DNA of 64,000 nucleotides, from contig NC_080164.1 in NCBI RefSeq assembly GCF_950295315.1, positions 106,043,587-106,107,586 of the forward strand. Reading direction: 5' to 3'. The DNA is from Erinaceus europaeus (Eukaryota; Chordata; Mammalia; Eulipotyphla; Erinaceidae). The position numbers and the translations under genes are program-made. Positions 33,339 to 44,118 of the stretch are shown one piece after another (positions within the stretch are counted from its first letter, which is position 1; each line of letters opens with the position of its first letter). Below the pieces are notes generated by a model. The model had not been told where the DNA came from, searched no databases, and saw nothing but the letters and a program-made list of their open reading frames with translations.

Positions 33339-35430
33339 TTATACCCTTGATATATAAAAATGAGATTCAATGTTGCTCTTCAATGAAAGTTATTAAAATA
33401 ATGAATTCTAGTAGAAAAATGTGAAGTAAATAAATACACACACAATGCTATGATTACTCAACTAAAACATCCCACTAGCAGAGAAACTTTGAATCATTGA
33501 TTCTATTTTATTTTGAATATGAACCCTTTATCAAGACCCATAAGTATAACAAAAGGTCTTTTTCTATAATTATTTATCACAGCCATCACACTGCAGTAAT
33601 GTCACTTGGAGGTAAAATGAAAAAAGCTTGAAGTTACATTGGTTCAGAGAACAATTAAACTATCATATGTATCCCCCAAAGGGCTTCCTCTACTACATAT
33701 TACACTGACAGAGAGGAGGGTTTGAACATTCTGGTTAAGTGATAATGGGTACTATAAAATGAACTGCTATAAAGTTATGAATAAGACATAAGGAAATCAT
33801 CACAAAGGCCAGCCCAATTGCTCTTTGATACAAACCCAGAGGCCCTTCCTCTTTGCAATGAGCTCAATTAGCCCTTTGCTCCATGACATCACACAGTAAC
33901 TGGTTTAAACTGTGCTTAGAGAGCCTTTTGCACTCAAGAATTAAATGAGTCTGTCTCATTTCATTGCAGCTCATGTAAGTGAGCTTACACAACTGTATTG
34001 CTGTTAGACCACTGAACTGGGAGCCAAGCTGTCTGATTAATCCCTTGCTGTTTGAAGTGCTTTCTTCTCTTATCTTGTGCTGTGCAGACCTCCTCACAGC
34101 CTGAGGAGACCTGAACCTGAGTCTTGGGGAGATTTTTGTCTCCTCTCTACAGAGAGGAAAGGAAGCCAGATAAGCACTGTTGCACAAAGCTCCAAAGAAT
34201 CCAGGAACTTGTTGCCAATTTTGAGAAAAGCAGGAGACATGGGACTGAGTAAGGAAACCAAAAAACCTCACCTACTGTGTCCTTGTGTCTGACTTCCATT
34301 CACTGTGACATTGTGCAATTTTAATTGAAAGTTACTATTGCCTAGAAGCTAACATTATCCTAAAGATGTGCTAGTTAGTTCCAGTTGAGGATTTTACATA
34401 AAATGAACATTAACAGCAACAAGAAAGGAAGAGAGAGGCTGAATGTGGTGAGTCATTAGGCCAACGATTGGAGTCCCTGATTTTACTCTATCTCCTTTGA
34501 ATTTTTCATATAGCCTGCTTTGCAATTCCCTGGAGAGTTTTTTTTATGATCTTCAGAGCATTAAAATATAATACATATCAGCATGAACTTCCTAATAAAT
34601 ATATCATGGCATCTCTTCAAGCAGGATATGAAATTCAAGGACCAGAATCAGGGACTGCACCCCTTATACTTTACCCTTGAACTGTAATCACATCTCATCT
34701 CACTCCCCTTGAATCTCTCAGTGCTTTTGTTTCAAATCAACCTCAACACCCATGGAGGTTGGACAAGCCGCCTCTACTTGACCCCCCCCACCGCCACCCC
34801 TGAAGCACAATGTTCTCCCTCCACATGACAATGCTGCCAGTCAGGGAGACCAGACTCAACCATGCACCTGTTAACAGGCAGCCAGGATGCCCAAGTCTTA
34901 CACAGCAAACTCATCTTTGCCAACTGCACAAGGGCCAGGCAACATGGCTTACGCCCTCAAGAAAATGCAACTATTAAAACTAAACTAGCAAAAAAGACTG
35001 TTTTCCAGGCACTGCGTTATTTGCTCAAATGAAAGTCCAAAGAAAACAAAGAAAGAAAATACACAAGACTATAAGACAAAGTGTAGAGACATAGTGTAGA
35101 AGATTCTCCTTCTGGGGGAGTCTGACACTACAGTGCATGTAGAGATTCACAGCCTAAAGTCCCAAATAGGAAAATTTACCCTTAGTGTTTTTCTTTTTGT
35201 CTGATCAATAATGTATTTTCACTTCTTGGAAAATATTCACAGTTCTGAGGAGAAGCTAGGTGATCTCAAGTCAAGCTCCCAATAAAGATTCTTCTAGAGA
35301 GGTGCTCACCATAGCAACTGAGAACTCCATTTCTGTCTGTCACTTGATTGCAGGTGATTGTGAAAGAGCATTTTCCTCGTCTTCATCTAAGGAATATGTA
35401 ATGTGAAAATAGCAGCATTTAATTACGCAG
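32288..35430. other. Largest repeat-poor, apparently single-copy region
   Basis: About 3.1 kb with none of the SINE, R1 or LTR words found elsewhere. It contains an (AC)n(AT)n microsatellite at 33305-33339. 33840-34310 has higher sequence complexity: ATGACATCACACAG is a CRE/AP-1-like word, and AT-rich homeobox-like words such as TGATTAATCC and CTCAATTAGCCC occur. Open frames on both strands there (33864-34271 minus, 34077-34292 plus) have no recognisable product. A conserved noncoding element is possible but cannot be shown from one sequence. Confidence 0.5.
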
Positions 35431-35431
35431 A

Positions 35432-35648
35432 ACTTGGACTGGAGTTGGTGTATTGCACCAAAGTAAAAGACTCTAGAGTGGGGGTTGGGGGTTCAGGTCC
35501 TGAAACATGATGTCAGAGGACCTAGTAGGGGTTGTATTGTTATATGGAAAACTGGGGAATACATGCATGTACAAACTTGTATTTACTGCAACAATTAATG
35601 CAATACATTAATCCCCCAATAAAGAACAATAACAACAACAAAAAAAAA
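35432..35648 (+). repeat. L1 3'UTR fragment, plus strand
   Basis: Same terminal segment as 25390-25595: TTGGTGTATTGCACCAAAGT, GAGGACCTAGTAGGGGTTGT, AAACTGGGGAATACATGC, CCCCAATAAAGAAC, ending in an AACAACAAC/A-rich tail. A severely 5'-truncated L1 of about 215 bp. Confidence 0.88.
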
Positions 35649-35934
35649 TAGCAGTGTTTTTTAAAAATCTGTGTGAATGGTGATATTTGAAGATGCAGCT
35701 TCAGCTTATGAGATAAGATCCATCTATGTGAGACCTTAGAAGCTCACTGTTGATTTCAGGACTTGTGGTTGGTTATAGGGATGGAATTCCATATTTAGAG
35801 TGTTCTACCTCATAGTAACTATACATTTTCAGTTAATTAAAATAAGAAGCTAATATTAAGATAATTATAGTAAAAGTATTCCTGGGTTAGCACAACCAAA
35901 ATAAAACTAAAAAGTATATAATTAAAAATTGGTA

Positions 35935-36135
35935 ATGAGAGTTGGTGCATGTGGTAGGTTGCACAGGTTACCCTATCTAAGGACCCAGGTGTAATCATGA
36001 GTTCCCTACCTACAGAGTGGGAGCTTCAAGAGCACTGGGGCCCTCCTACAGGTCTCCTTCTCCTCATTTTCCTTCTCCTCCACCTTCTTTTTCTCTCTCT
36101 TCTTTCTCTCTCTCAACCTATATTTTAAAAAATGA
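35935..36135 (+). repeat. SINE-1, diverged, plus strand
   Basis: GTTGGTGCATGTGGTAGGTT, CCTATCTAAGGACCCAGG, TCCCTACCTACAGAGTGGGA, then a C/T-rich section to 36120. 36136-36215 looks like a further SINE tail fragment. Confidence 0.7.
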
Positions 36136-36215
36136 CCACTAGGAGATGATGCTGGATTCCTGTAGGCACTAAGCTGGTGGCAAAAAAAATTGAAATGAAA
36201 CAAGATAACATAAAT

Positions 36216-36699
36216 TGCTGGGAAATTGTGCAGATGCAGTCACATCTGCCATGTTGTCCTCTCAGGCTATTGCTAGTTCCCATGAGAGTTGGGACATTCT
36301 TGGAGCGCCTGTTCGGCCATGTTGTGCCCTCAGGGCATTGTCAATTCTCCGCTATAGTTGGAGTGCTTTGGTTACTCCTCCCCCTTCCCATTCCCGCAAG
36401 AGTTAATTATCCTACTCTGGAGTGCTATGGTTACTCCTCCCCTTCTCATTCTCACAAGAGCTATTCCCATAAAAGCCTTTCTTCTTCTGCCCCTCGTTCT
36501 CTTTCCCGCCTTTCACTTTGGTGAAAAGTGATTAGACGCAGGGAAGGTTGTTGTGCGAGGCGGCCATTTTTGCTACCTCCACGTGGCCCAAACTGCTGCT
36601 CTCTCACCCAACTCTGAGGTGCCAGCGCAAATAAAGGATTATGTTCCCTTTCTGCTCCAAACCTCATTTTTCTGCATCCCGCCACAGCCAAAAGCAACA
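36216..36699 (+). mobile_element. Solo LTR, 484 bp, with 6-bp TSD
   Basis: Starts TGCTGGGAAATTG and ends AAAGCAACA. ATAAAT flanks both sides (36210-36215 and 36700-36705). U3 shows a partial duplication around GGAGTGCTWTGGTTACTCCTC (36359 and 36419). A TATA-like CATAAAAGCC lies near 36468 and AATAAA at 36630-36635. The downstream part shares CTACCTCCACGTGG-type words with the 22117 LTR (GGCTCCACGTGGTC), suggesting related families. Confidence 0.87.
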
Positions 36700-36705
36700 A
36701 TAAAT

Positions 36706-37424
36706 GTATGGCATTTATGTCAACAAAACACAATTAATAGCTATGAGGTATAACTATACTACAATGAGACTGATTTATCTCATTTCTCATAAATTATCTA
36801 TAAAGGTCACCAATCAAAATTCTAAAGATATTTTAAGATATATTATTACTTGTTGGACACCTCTTGTGTACAAGTTCTTTATACAGTGTCTGTGCTTAGT
36901 GTTTAAAAAATTTAAAAATACTCTTTAGAAGATACTGAACTTGTTTTTGAGACCTCCAGAGGAGACGAAACAGTTTCTAGCTTTAATCTTGGACAAGTTG
37001 CAAATTAAATTAACCCCAGACTTATTAGTGGAGAGAGAGAGGATACATGCAATGCCCTATGTGTATAATCTAAATAGGGATTCATTAAGAGTATGGGGCA
37101 TGATTCTAAAGACCATGAGGCTACATCTCTGGACTTAAAGAATGGGATAGAGATATGGAGCTTCAAGGAAAGAGGAGGGGAACTTCAATTAAGAAGAGCA
37201 ACTCAGAGGACAAAGACCAGGTGTATTATAATTTTCTTCCTCTTCTTCCATGTAGATAGGTTTCACTGAAGATAATTTGGGGAAGTCCAGACTGTGCAAT
37301 ATTCTTAATTTCATTCTCTAAGTAGAAAAAGGAGTAGTATTTATTTTTCTTAAATCTGAATCATGCTAATTAACCACAGATAGAAATAATTTTCATGCCA
37401 ATGTGACATGCTTTTATCTGTTTA
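36706..37424. other. No recognised feature
   Basis: About 700 bases. The open frame at 36941-37138 has no family I recognise. Confidence 0.5.
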
Positions 37425-37640
37425 ATTTTATTTTTTATTATCTATATTTATTATATAGAGTCAGCCATAAATCAAAAGAGAAGGGGGAGATAGAGAGGGG
37501 GAGACAGAAAGACACCCACAGCACTGCTTCACCACTCACAAAACTTTCCTCTTGCAGATGGGGACTGGAGGATCAAACATAGGTCTTTGTGCATTGTAAC
37601 ATGTGCATTCAACCAAGTGCATCACCACCCAGTCCTGGGG
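37425..37640 (-). repeat. SINE-1, minus strand
   Basis: TTATTATATAGAGTCAGCCA, AGAAGGGGGAGATAGAGAGG, CCTCTTGCAGATGGGGACTG, CAACCAAGTGCATCACCACC. 37641-38280 shows no further repeat or supported gene. Confidence 0.87.
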
Positions 37641-38284
37641 ACACCTATTTCTAACATTTCAGTAGGTCTGGATTTTTTGGAGTAGTTATCCTTCAAAACT
37701 GAGATCTTGGTTCTGGTGAAATTAATGGTGCACCAAAAATCACATGTTTAGTTAGTACCAAAGATAATGATCCAGCTACAATCTCCTTCTGCTAAATTCA
37801 TTCACACCCTTTCAGATTTCCTTTTTGTGTCCTCACCTCCTCTCTCCTTTCTTTTGTTCTACAATGTCCTCCTCTGCACACAGTCAAAAATGAAAAATGA
37901 AACTAATAAATTATTTACCCAAAAGCCCTAGACTACAGATGATACTGTTAGGGGATTAAGGTTAAGGGGCTATCTGAAACCTGAAATGCTATTAACCAGG
38001 ACCCTTCACTTTTGTCTCCATCACTGAGAGGGAAGATCATTTGGAGAACATCTGAAGGAGGAGATCAAGTACTTTATTTCTCTCCTAAAGAATATAAAAA
38101 GAACAATGAAGGAAGTGATCATAGATGCAAGCATGGCTCAGAAAGGTCTACAAAAGAACCCAGTCTTGTCAATTACTTGCCATTTTGTTCAAATGGCCCA
38201 CATGTCTCTAGAGCTGTGCATCCATTTTCCTAAATTGAGTGTATAATACCTGTCCATGGCCTCCCTATTTTTCTTATTTTGAAA

Positions 38285-38650
38285 TTTTTATTAATAATTT
38301 AATAATGATTAGTAGGGGGATAATCCCATACAGTTTTTATGACCAGAGTTCTGTGCCCCATCCCCTCCATTGGAAAATTCCCTATTTATTCCTCTGGGAG
38401 TATGGACCAAAGATCTTTATGGGGTGCAGAAGGTGGGAGTTCTGATTTCTGCAATTGCTTCTCTGATGAACATGGGCATTGGCATGTGGATCCATTTTCC
38501 CAACCTGTTCTATCTTTCCCTAGTGGAGTAGTGCTCTGGGGAGGGGATGTTCCAGGATACACTGGTGAGGTTGTCAGCCCAGGGAAGATGGAATCATGAT
38601 AGCATCTGAAACTTGATGACTGAAAAGTGGTAAAGATATAAAGCAGAATA
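38285..38650 (-). repeat. R1 retroposon, minus strand
   Basis: Complement of the R1 module: TCCTCTGGGAGTATGGACCA, TTTATGGGGTGCAGAAGGTG, GCAATTGCTTCTCTGATGAA, GATACACTGGTGAGGTTGTC. The palindromic LTR pair lies just beyond its upstream side. Confidence 0.75.
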
Positions 38651-38690
38651 AATTATTTAATAAATAGGAATTAAAATATAGGAATAGAGC

Positions 38691-39378
38691 TGTCGTATGC
38701 TTTACATTGGTTTGTTCTAGCCCTCCCCCACCAAGAGAATTAGATCAGTCCAGTTAGTTTCACGGGCCCGCTTGGCCCCGCCCCAAAGGATCCCCGCCAG
38801 AGTTCCAGAGTGAAAGAGTTCCTGAGTTCCAGAGTAAGAGAGGGTTCCTGAGTTCCAGAGTAAGAGAGAGTGCTTGTGCCACAGCAAAGAGACAGCAGAG
38901 TTCTGTTTGGTGATTAGTTTGTCTTAGTTTATGAATCGTTGTTCCTGAATAAAGAAATACAGCTTCCCTGCCCAGCCGTTGTTTCCACGTCTCTGTTCAC
39001 CACCGCGATGCCAACCCAGCCGGCTAGAGCCATCCCGAATTTAATTTAATTTAATTTAATTTAATTTAATTAACAGAGACGCAGAGACAACGGCTGGGCA
39101 GGGAAGCTGTATTTCTTTATTCAGGAACAACGATTCATAAACTAAGACAAACTAATCACCAAACAGAACTCTGCTGTCTCTTTGCGGTGGCACAAGCACT
39201 CTCTCTTACTCTGGAACTCAGGAACCCTCTCTTACTCTGGAACTCAGGAACTCTGTCACTCTGGAACTCTGGCGGGGTCCCTTCGGGGCGGGGCCAAGCG
39301 GGCCTGCGAAACTAACTGGACTGATCTAATTCTCTTGGTGGGGGAGGGCTAGAACAAACCAATGTAAAGCATACGACA
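38691..39378. mobile_element. Two LTRs joined as an inverted repeat, one insertion
   Basis: A plus-oriented LTR (38691-about 39040, starts TGTCGTATGC) is followed by the reverse complement of the same LTR (39072-39378, ends GCATACGACA). Arms 38691-38997 and 39072-39378 are both exactly 307 bp; I counted 10 mismatches and no gaps. The 74-base centre (38998-39071) holds the rest of the left LTR and a (TTTAA)n run. One hexamer, TAGAGC, flanks the whole structure (38685-38690 and 39379-39384), so it entered as one unit with a U3 end at each side. Both arms keep an AATAAA signal (left 38949-38954). The LTR family is that of the 44272-46745 provirus. No internal sequence, PBS or polypurine tract is present. 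Confidence 0.92.
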
Positions 39379-39579
39379 TAGAGCACATGAAATAAGAGGT
39401 TTTCAAATGGAAATAATGTAGGAAGTCTATTTTAAATATGTCCTAAGGAGACTATAACTTTAGTACTTTTTGCTTGATTCTCTATGTGACACCCCATAGC
39501 TGACCAGACAAGATGGGGAAGACAGCTAGGTATTATTTCTCAGCAACAATGCTATCTACAGAAAATGGGAAGGAACCCT

Positions 39580-39787
39580 TTTTTTAATGTTTTAATTTAT
39601 TTACTTATTAAATATGGACAGAGAGAAATTGAGTGGGGAGGGAGAAATAGAGAGAGGGAGACAAAGAGACCTGCAACCCTGCTTCACCACTCATGAAGCT
39701 TTCCCCCTGCAGGTGGGGGCTCAAACCGGGTCCTTGTACATTATAACACATATGCGCTCAACCAGGTGCACAACCACCCAGCCCCAG
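39580..39787 (-). repeat. SINE-1, minus strand
   Basis: TTTTAATTTATTTACTTATT tail complement, AGAGAGAAATTGAGTGGGGA, CCCCCTGCAGGTGGGGGCTC, CAACCAGGTGCACAACCACC head complement. Confidence 0.92.
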
Positions 39788-39799
39788 AAGGAACCCTTT

Positions 39800-40135
39800 C
39801 TTTTTTTTTAATTGTTAAAGTTTGTTACTAGTGATTCAATACTAATTTAAAAAATTACAAGATAACATGGGTGTAATTCCACACTGTTCCCATCACCAGA
39901 GTTCTGTGTCCCCATTCTCTCCACTGGAAACCATAGTAGTTCTCCCAAGATCACAAATATGGGTTGACTATTATATCTATAACTCCATATATATATTATT
40001 TATAAAAAGGAAACACTGACAAAACTATAGGATAAGAGGGGTACAACTCCACACAATCCCCACCATCAGAACTCTGTATCCTATCCCTTCCCCCCGATAG
40101 CTTTCCTATTCTTTAACCCTCTGGGTGTAACCCTT
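39800..40135 (-). repeat. Two R1 3'-end fragments, minus strand
   Basis: 39800-39965 is a diverged R1-like 3' end (GTAATTCCACACTGTTCCCA, TCTCTCCACTGGAAACC). 39990-40133 is a closer match (AGGATAAGAGGGGTACAACT, CGATAGCTTTCCTATTC). Both are severely 5'-truncated and lie side by side. 40136-40855 shows nothing recognised. Confidence 0.72.
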
Positions 40136-40857
40136 TCTTAAGGTCTTTAGATATATTTAACTTGAAGTGTCTTTATAATGAATCTTATTGGAAATATGTG
40201 GGTAATGTTTAATCCAGGGGGCTGATTCTCCTAACTTGATCTCATTTGAAGGATGTAGGCTCTCTTCTCTACTCTTCTGCTAAAAACTATAGGAAAGAAA
40301 AAATGTGTTGGCTTTCAAGCCACTAGAAACAATGCTAATATTTTGTATTGCAAGCATTAAAGCAAATTGTATTTTAATTATAAAATAAAATGTTCTAAAT
40401 TTGTTAGGATTTTATATATTAAAAAAGCAATGGGGTTGTAAATGCTGTAGATATAAGCTTAGCATAATGTTTCCATATTAGAAAATTCAATTTCAGATTG
40501 ACTAAGAGCACGATAATACACTTCATTTTTGTCACAGTGAGGATTTGTATTTACAAGTATATTTTTATCCACTTATCTACATAAGAAAAACAAGTGCAGC
40601 ATCACTGTAGAGTTAATCTCAATGTTTTCTCTGCTCAGTTCTCATTATCTCCTTCTTCAGATAAAATTACCTCTAGGCAAATAGAAGCACAGACTATTTC
40701 TATAGATATTTCTAGAGCTCCTCACAAACAACAAAGAAATACATTGAATAAACTGCAGGCTTCAATTTTTTGTTCTCTGATCATAAATAAATCTCATGTT
40801 GAAAATGCTAAGCCAAAGTGACTACTAATTATTTGACATTTGTTCAATTTTTCTTTC

Positions 40858-41088
40858 TCTTTTTAACATTTATTTTTATTTTTGTATTAATGAATGGTGA
40901 CAGAAAGAAACTTAAAAGGGGAGAGGAGATAGAGGAAAAAAAGAGACAGAGACACTTTCAGCCCTGCTTCACAACACATGAAGCTTTCCCCCCTGCAGGT
41001 GGAGACCAAGGGCTTGAAACTGTGTCCACATGCACTGTGATATATGCACTTAACCAGATGTGCCACAGCCTGGCACCTAATCATTTTT
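40858..41088 (-). repeat. SINE-1, minus strand
   Basis: TTTTTAACATTTATTTTTAT tail complement, GACAGAAAGAAACTTAAAAG, CCCCCCTGCAGGTGGAGACC, head complement TTAACCAGATGTGCCACAGC. Confidence 0.85.
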
Positions 41089-41340
41089 TCTTCTGAAGAA
41101 TCATTCATATTATTCAGTAAATACATGAACCATCAACACTGGTCCAAATTAGAAGTTAATAGGACTTAGAATAATGTCACTAATGTGTGTCACATAGCTC
41201 TCTTGGATAAAATGTGCTGAACAGCCCTGTGCAAGTTCCAGGTTCAAGACCAGCCCCAGACCACCACATTATAGGAAACTTAGGTGTTTTTTCCCCTTTC
41301 ATTTTCCCTGCTTGTATGTCACTTACAGAACAAAATCAAG

Positions 41341-41505
41341 TGGTCCGGGAGGTGGCACAGTGGATAAAGCACCGAACTCTCAAGCATGAGGTCCTGAGTT
41401 CAGTTCCCAGCAGCACATGTAACAGAGTGATGTCTGATTCTTTCTCTCTCTATCCTATTTTTCTCATTAATAAATAAATAAAATCTTTAAATATTAAAAA
41501 AATCA
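41341..41505 (+). repeat. SINE of a third type, full length
   Basis: Head GGTCCGGGAGGTGGCACAGT with GGATAAAGCACCGAACTCTC (A-box region) and GAGTTCAGTTCCCAGCAGC (B-box region), then a short TTTCTCTCTCTATC section and an AATAAATAAATAAAATCTTT tail. It lacks the CCCCACCTGCAGG body, so it is a separate tRNA-derived family. A diverged copy hosts the LTR at 56267. Confidence 0.85.
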
Positions 41506-41995
41506 TACATTTAGTAAAAAGAATTTTCATAATTTGTTCCTTTCTTGATATTTAGAATCCCTCTTTATATTATATCTTTTTATTTTTAAAAAACTAAAAA
41601 CTGAGAAATATGTTTAATTTAAGCTTCAATTGATAACTTGAAATTTAGTTGATTATTAGTCCTTTATTTAACACATATGCCAATAATTCAGTTAATAATC
41701 CAATTAAGAGAAGTGTGAGAGCAAGGGAGAAGCAACCCTGAAGCATAAAAATATAGTTGAAAAATGTCTAAACTTCATGCAGCAAATGTTGAAGATGACT
41801 GAAGCAAGGCAACAGGCAGGAGAAGGCTGATCATATTATCTGTTCCACCTCTTTATGTGCTCTAAGCTTTCTGCATAGAAACTGGAGGTTGTGTTGCCTT
41901 GATGCAATAGTTCATGATATGAGCCCCTCAAAAGATGTCCAATTCATTTTTACAGTCTTTCATTTGAGCTGAACTGGCATGCAACCTTTGAAAAT
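41506..41995. other. No recognised feature
   Basis: About 490 AT-rich bases. Confidence 0.5.
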
Positions 41996-42004
41996 TCTTT
42001 TATT

Positions 42005-42550
42005 ATTATTTTTTTTATTTTTTAATTATTATTATTTGCGTCCAAGGTTATTGCTGGGGCTCTGTACCTGCCCAATGAATCCACTGCTCCTGGAGGTTAC
42101 TTTGTTTTTGTTGTTGTTGTTGTCTTTTTTTATATATTTTTTAAAAAATTTTCTTTATTTATTTATTGGATAGAGACAGCCAGAAATTGAGAGGGAAGGG
42201 AGTGGTAGAGAAGGGAAACAGACAGAGAGAAACCTTCAGCCCTGCTTCACAACTTCCAAAGCTTTCCCCCTGTGGATGGGGACCAGGGGCTTGAACCCGG
42301 GTCCTTGAGAATTGTTAACACGTGGGCTCAACCAGGTGTGCCACCACCTGGCCCTGTCCTTGTTGTTTTAACATTGTTGTGTTTATTATTATTGTTGTTA
42401 ATGATGCCATTGTCATTGGATAGGACAGAGAAATTGAAAGAGGAGGGGAAGACAGATGGGGTAGAGAAAGATAGACCTGCAGTCCTGCTTCATTGCCTGT
42501 GAAGTGACCCTCCTGCAGGTGGGGAGCCTGGACTAGAACTGGGATCCTTA
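42005..42550 (-). repeat. SINE-2, minus strand, interrupted by SINE-1
   Basis: 42005-42136 holds the complement of the long tail module (GTCCAAGGTTATTGCTGGGG, CCACTGCTCCTGGAGG). 42357-42548 holds the AAC tail complement, the body (CTCCTGCAGGTGGGGAGCC) and part of the head. The SINE-1 between them is the later insertion. Confidence 0.88.
42137..42356 (-). repeat. SINE-1 nested in SINE-2, minus strand
   Basis: TTCTTTATTTATTTATTGGA, AGAGACAGCCAGAAATTGAG, CCCCCTGTGGATGGGGACCA, TGAACCCGGGTCCTTGAGA, CAACCAGGTGTGCCACCACC. Confidence 0.92.
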
Positions 42551-42559
42551 TCTTTCTAG

Positions 42560-43012
42560 ATTCCCATATATATGACAGGGGTTTGAATCCACACCATTCC
42601 CACCACCAGAATTCTGAGTATTCACTCTCCCCACTGCAATCCACCACAATTCCCCTAAAGTTGTAGGTATGGGACAACCATCTTCTCTACAACTGTCCAC
42701 ATTTATACATAGTTGCCCCTTCTTTTTCTGATTCAATACTTTCTTCCCCTCTAAGCCAATCATAACATCATAGCTACCTCGATATGTCCCTCTCCTTTTC
42801 CTTCTCTCTCTCTCGGTGCTGATGGAGCTGGAGTACAGAATCCTCTTATCTTCATCCTATCACTTCTCCCCCACTGGGAGTATGGATTCAGGTTGTTTAT
42901 GGGGAGCAGAAGGTAGGAGTTCTGGCTTCTGTAGCTGCTTCACTGCTGAGCATGAGAGTTGACAGATTGATCCATAACCCCAGCCTGTTTCTGTGTTTCC
43001 CTAGTGGACCAG
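42560..43012 (-). repeat. R1 retroposon, minus strand, main part
   Basis: Complement of the 3' module: CCACACCATTCCCACCACC at the left, then ACTGGGAGTATGGATTCAGG, TATGGGGAGCAGAAGGTAGG, CAGCCTGTTTCTGTGTTTCC. It ends at CCCTAGTGG, where the inverted 5' segment begins. Confidence 0.75.
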
Positions 43013-43215
43013 AAAGGCCCAAAGAAGACAGATCCCAAAAACCTAACTCTGGATGGGGTCAACAAATGTTACAAAATGCCTAAACAACTAAGAGAAAATC
43101 TAAGATAATCAGTTAAAGAAAGGACTAGGAATGTTGGATAAGGGCAAGAGACTGGTCTACTTAATAATGGCCTGTTTGGTCAATATCATACCACCTGATC
43201 ACCTGGAGCCCTAGT
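43013..43215 (+). repeat. R1 5' segment, inverted relative to 42560-43012
   Basis: The complement of this stretch matches 14220-14470 and part of 16370-16500 (AACAGGCCATTATTAAGT, TTGTTTAGGCAT, GGAATCTGTCTTCTTTG-like). Those segments lie upstream of the 3' module in the longest copy, so here the 5' part is flipped, as in L1 twin-priming inversions. Confidence 0.65.
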
Positions 43216-43234
43216 TAGGGGATATTTGAAATCT

Positions 43235-43650
43235 TTGAGAACAGCAACAACAATAATAGAAAAAAAGATGGCCTCCGGAAGCATTGGATTCATAGTGCAG
43301 GCACTCAGCCCCAGCCCTGGAGGAAAAAAAAAAGATTTGGGGTGGGGGGCTGTGCTGTGGTACACAGTGCGAAGTGCACGTGAAGTATACTATGTGCAAA
43401 GCTCAAGTACTGACACAAAGATCCCAGTGAGAGTCCCCAGGTCCCTACCTGCAGGGTGTTCACCTCACAAGTGGTGAAGTAGGTCTGCAAGTGTCTTTCT
43501 CTCCCCCTCCTCTCTTGATGTCTATGCCTTATCCAACAACAGCAGCAACAACAACAATAATGGGGAAAAAAAAGATGACCTCCACGAGCAGTGGATTTGT
43601 AGTGCTGGCACCCAGCTCCAGCAATAGACTTGGAGGCAAAAAAAATTGTA
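43235..43650 (+). repeat. SINE-2 tail module followed by a full SINE-2, long-tailed
   Basis: 43235-43333: an AACAACAATAATAG tail plus module (GGCCTCCGGAAGCATTGGAT, GCCCTGGAGGAAAAAA). 43338-43650: full copy with a mutated head (GGTACACAGTGCGAAGTGCA), the body CCCTACCTGCAGGGTG, and its own module ending GACTTGGAGGCAAAAAAAA. Confidence 0.82.
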
Positions 43651-43752
43651 ATTTATTTTTCCTGTTTCATTTGAACATCCTGTATAATATTTAATAATTC
43701 ATTCAACTCATAATCTATACTAAGTTGTTTACATAGTGTTATCTATAATTAA

Positions 43753-44118
43753 TTTTATTATTAATTAATTTATGTATTCTGGACAGATACAGAAAGAAAT
43801 TAAGAGGTAAGGGGGGAAACAGAGAGGGGTGAACCTGTTTGATGCACATGTTACAATTTGCAAGGACTTGGGTTCGAGTCCCTGGTCCCCACCTGCAGGG
43901 GGAAAGCTTTGGAAGTGGTGAAACAGAGCTACGGGGGTATCTCTGTCTCTCATCCTCTATAACCCCCTTCCCTGTCAATTTCTGACTGTCTTGACCTAGT
44001 AAATAAATAAAGATAATAAATTATAAAGAAATAGAGAGATGGGGACTTGAGCCTGGGTCCTTATGCACTGCAGTGTGTGCACTCTACCAGGTGTGCGGCG
44101 ACCTGAAAGCCCCCTCCC
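43753..44118 (-). repeat. SINE-1 (minus) split by an opposite-strand SINE-1
   Basis: 43753-43822 is the tail and purine-rich part of a minus-strand SINE-1. 44029-44118 is its remaining body and head (GATGGGGACTTGAGCCTGGG, TCTACCAGGTGTGCGGCGAC). The insert 43823-44028 is SINE-1 on plus (GGACTTGGGTTCGAGTCCCT, GTCCCCACCTGCAGGGGGAA, AAATAAATAAAGATAATAAA). Confidence 0.8.

Noticed and set aside
33864..34271. 135-residue minus-strand protein
   Set aside because: No domain recognised, and a plus-strand frame overlaps it; more likely noncoding, though the region may be conserved.
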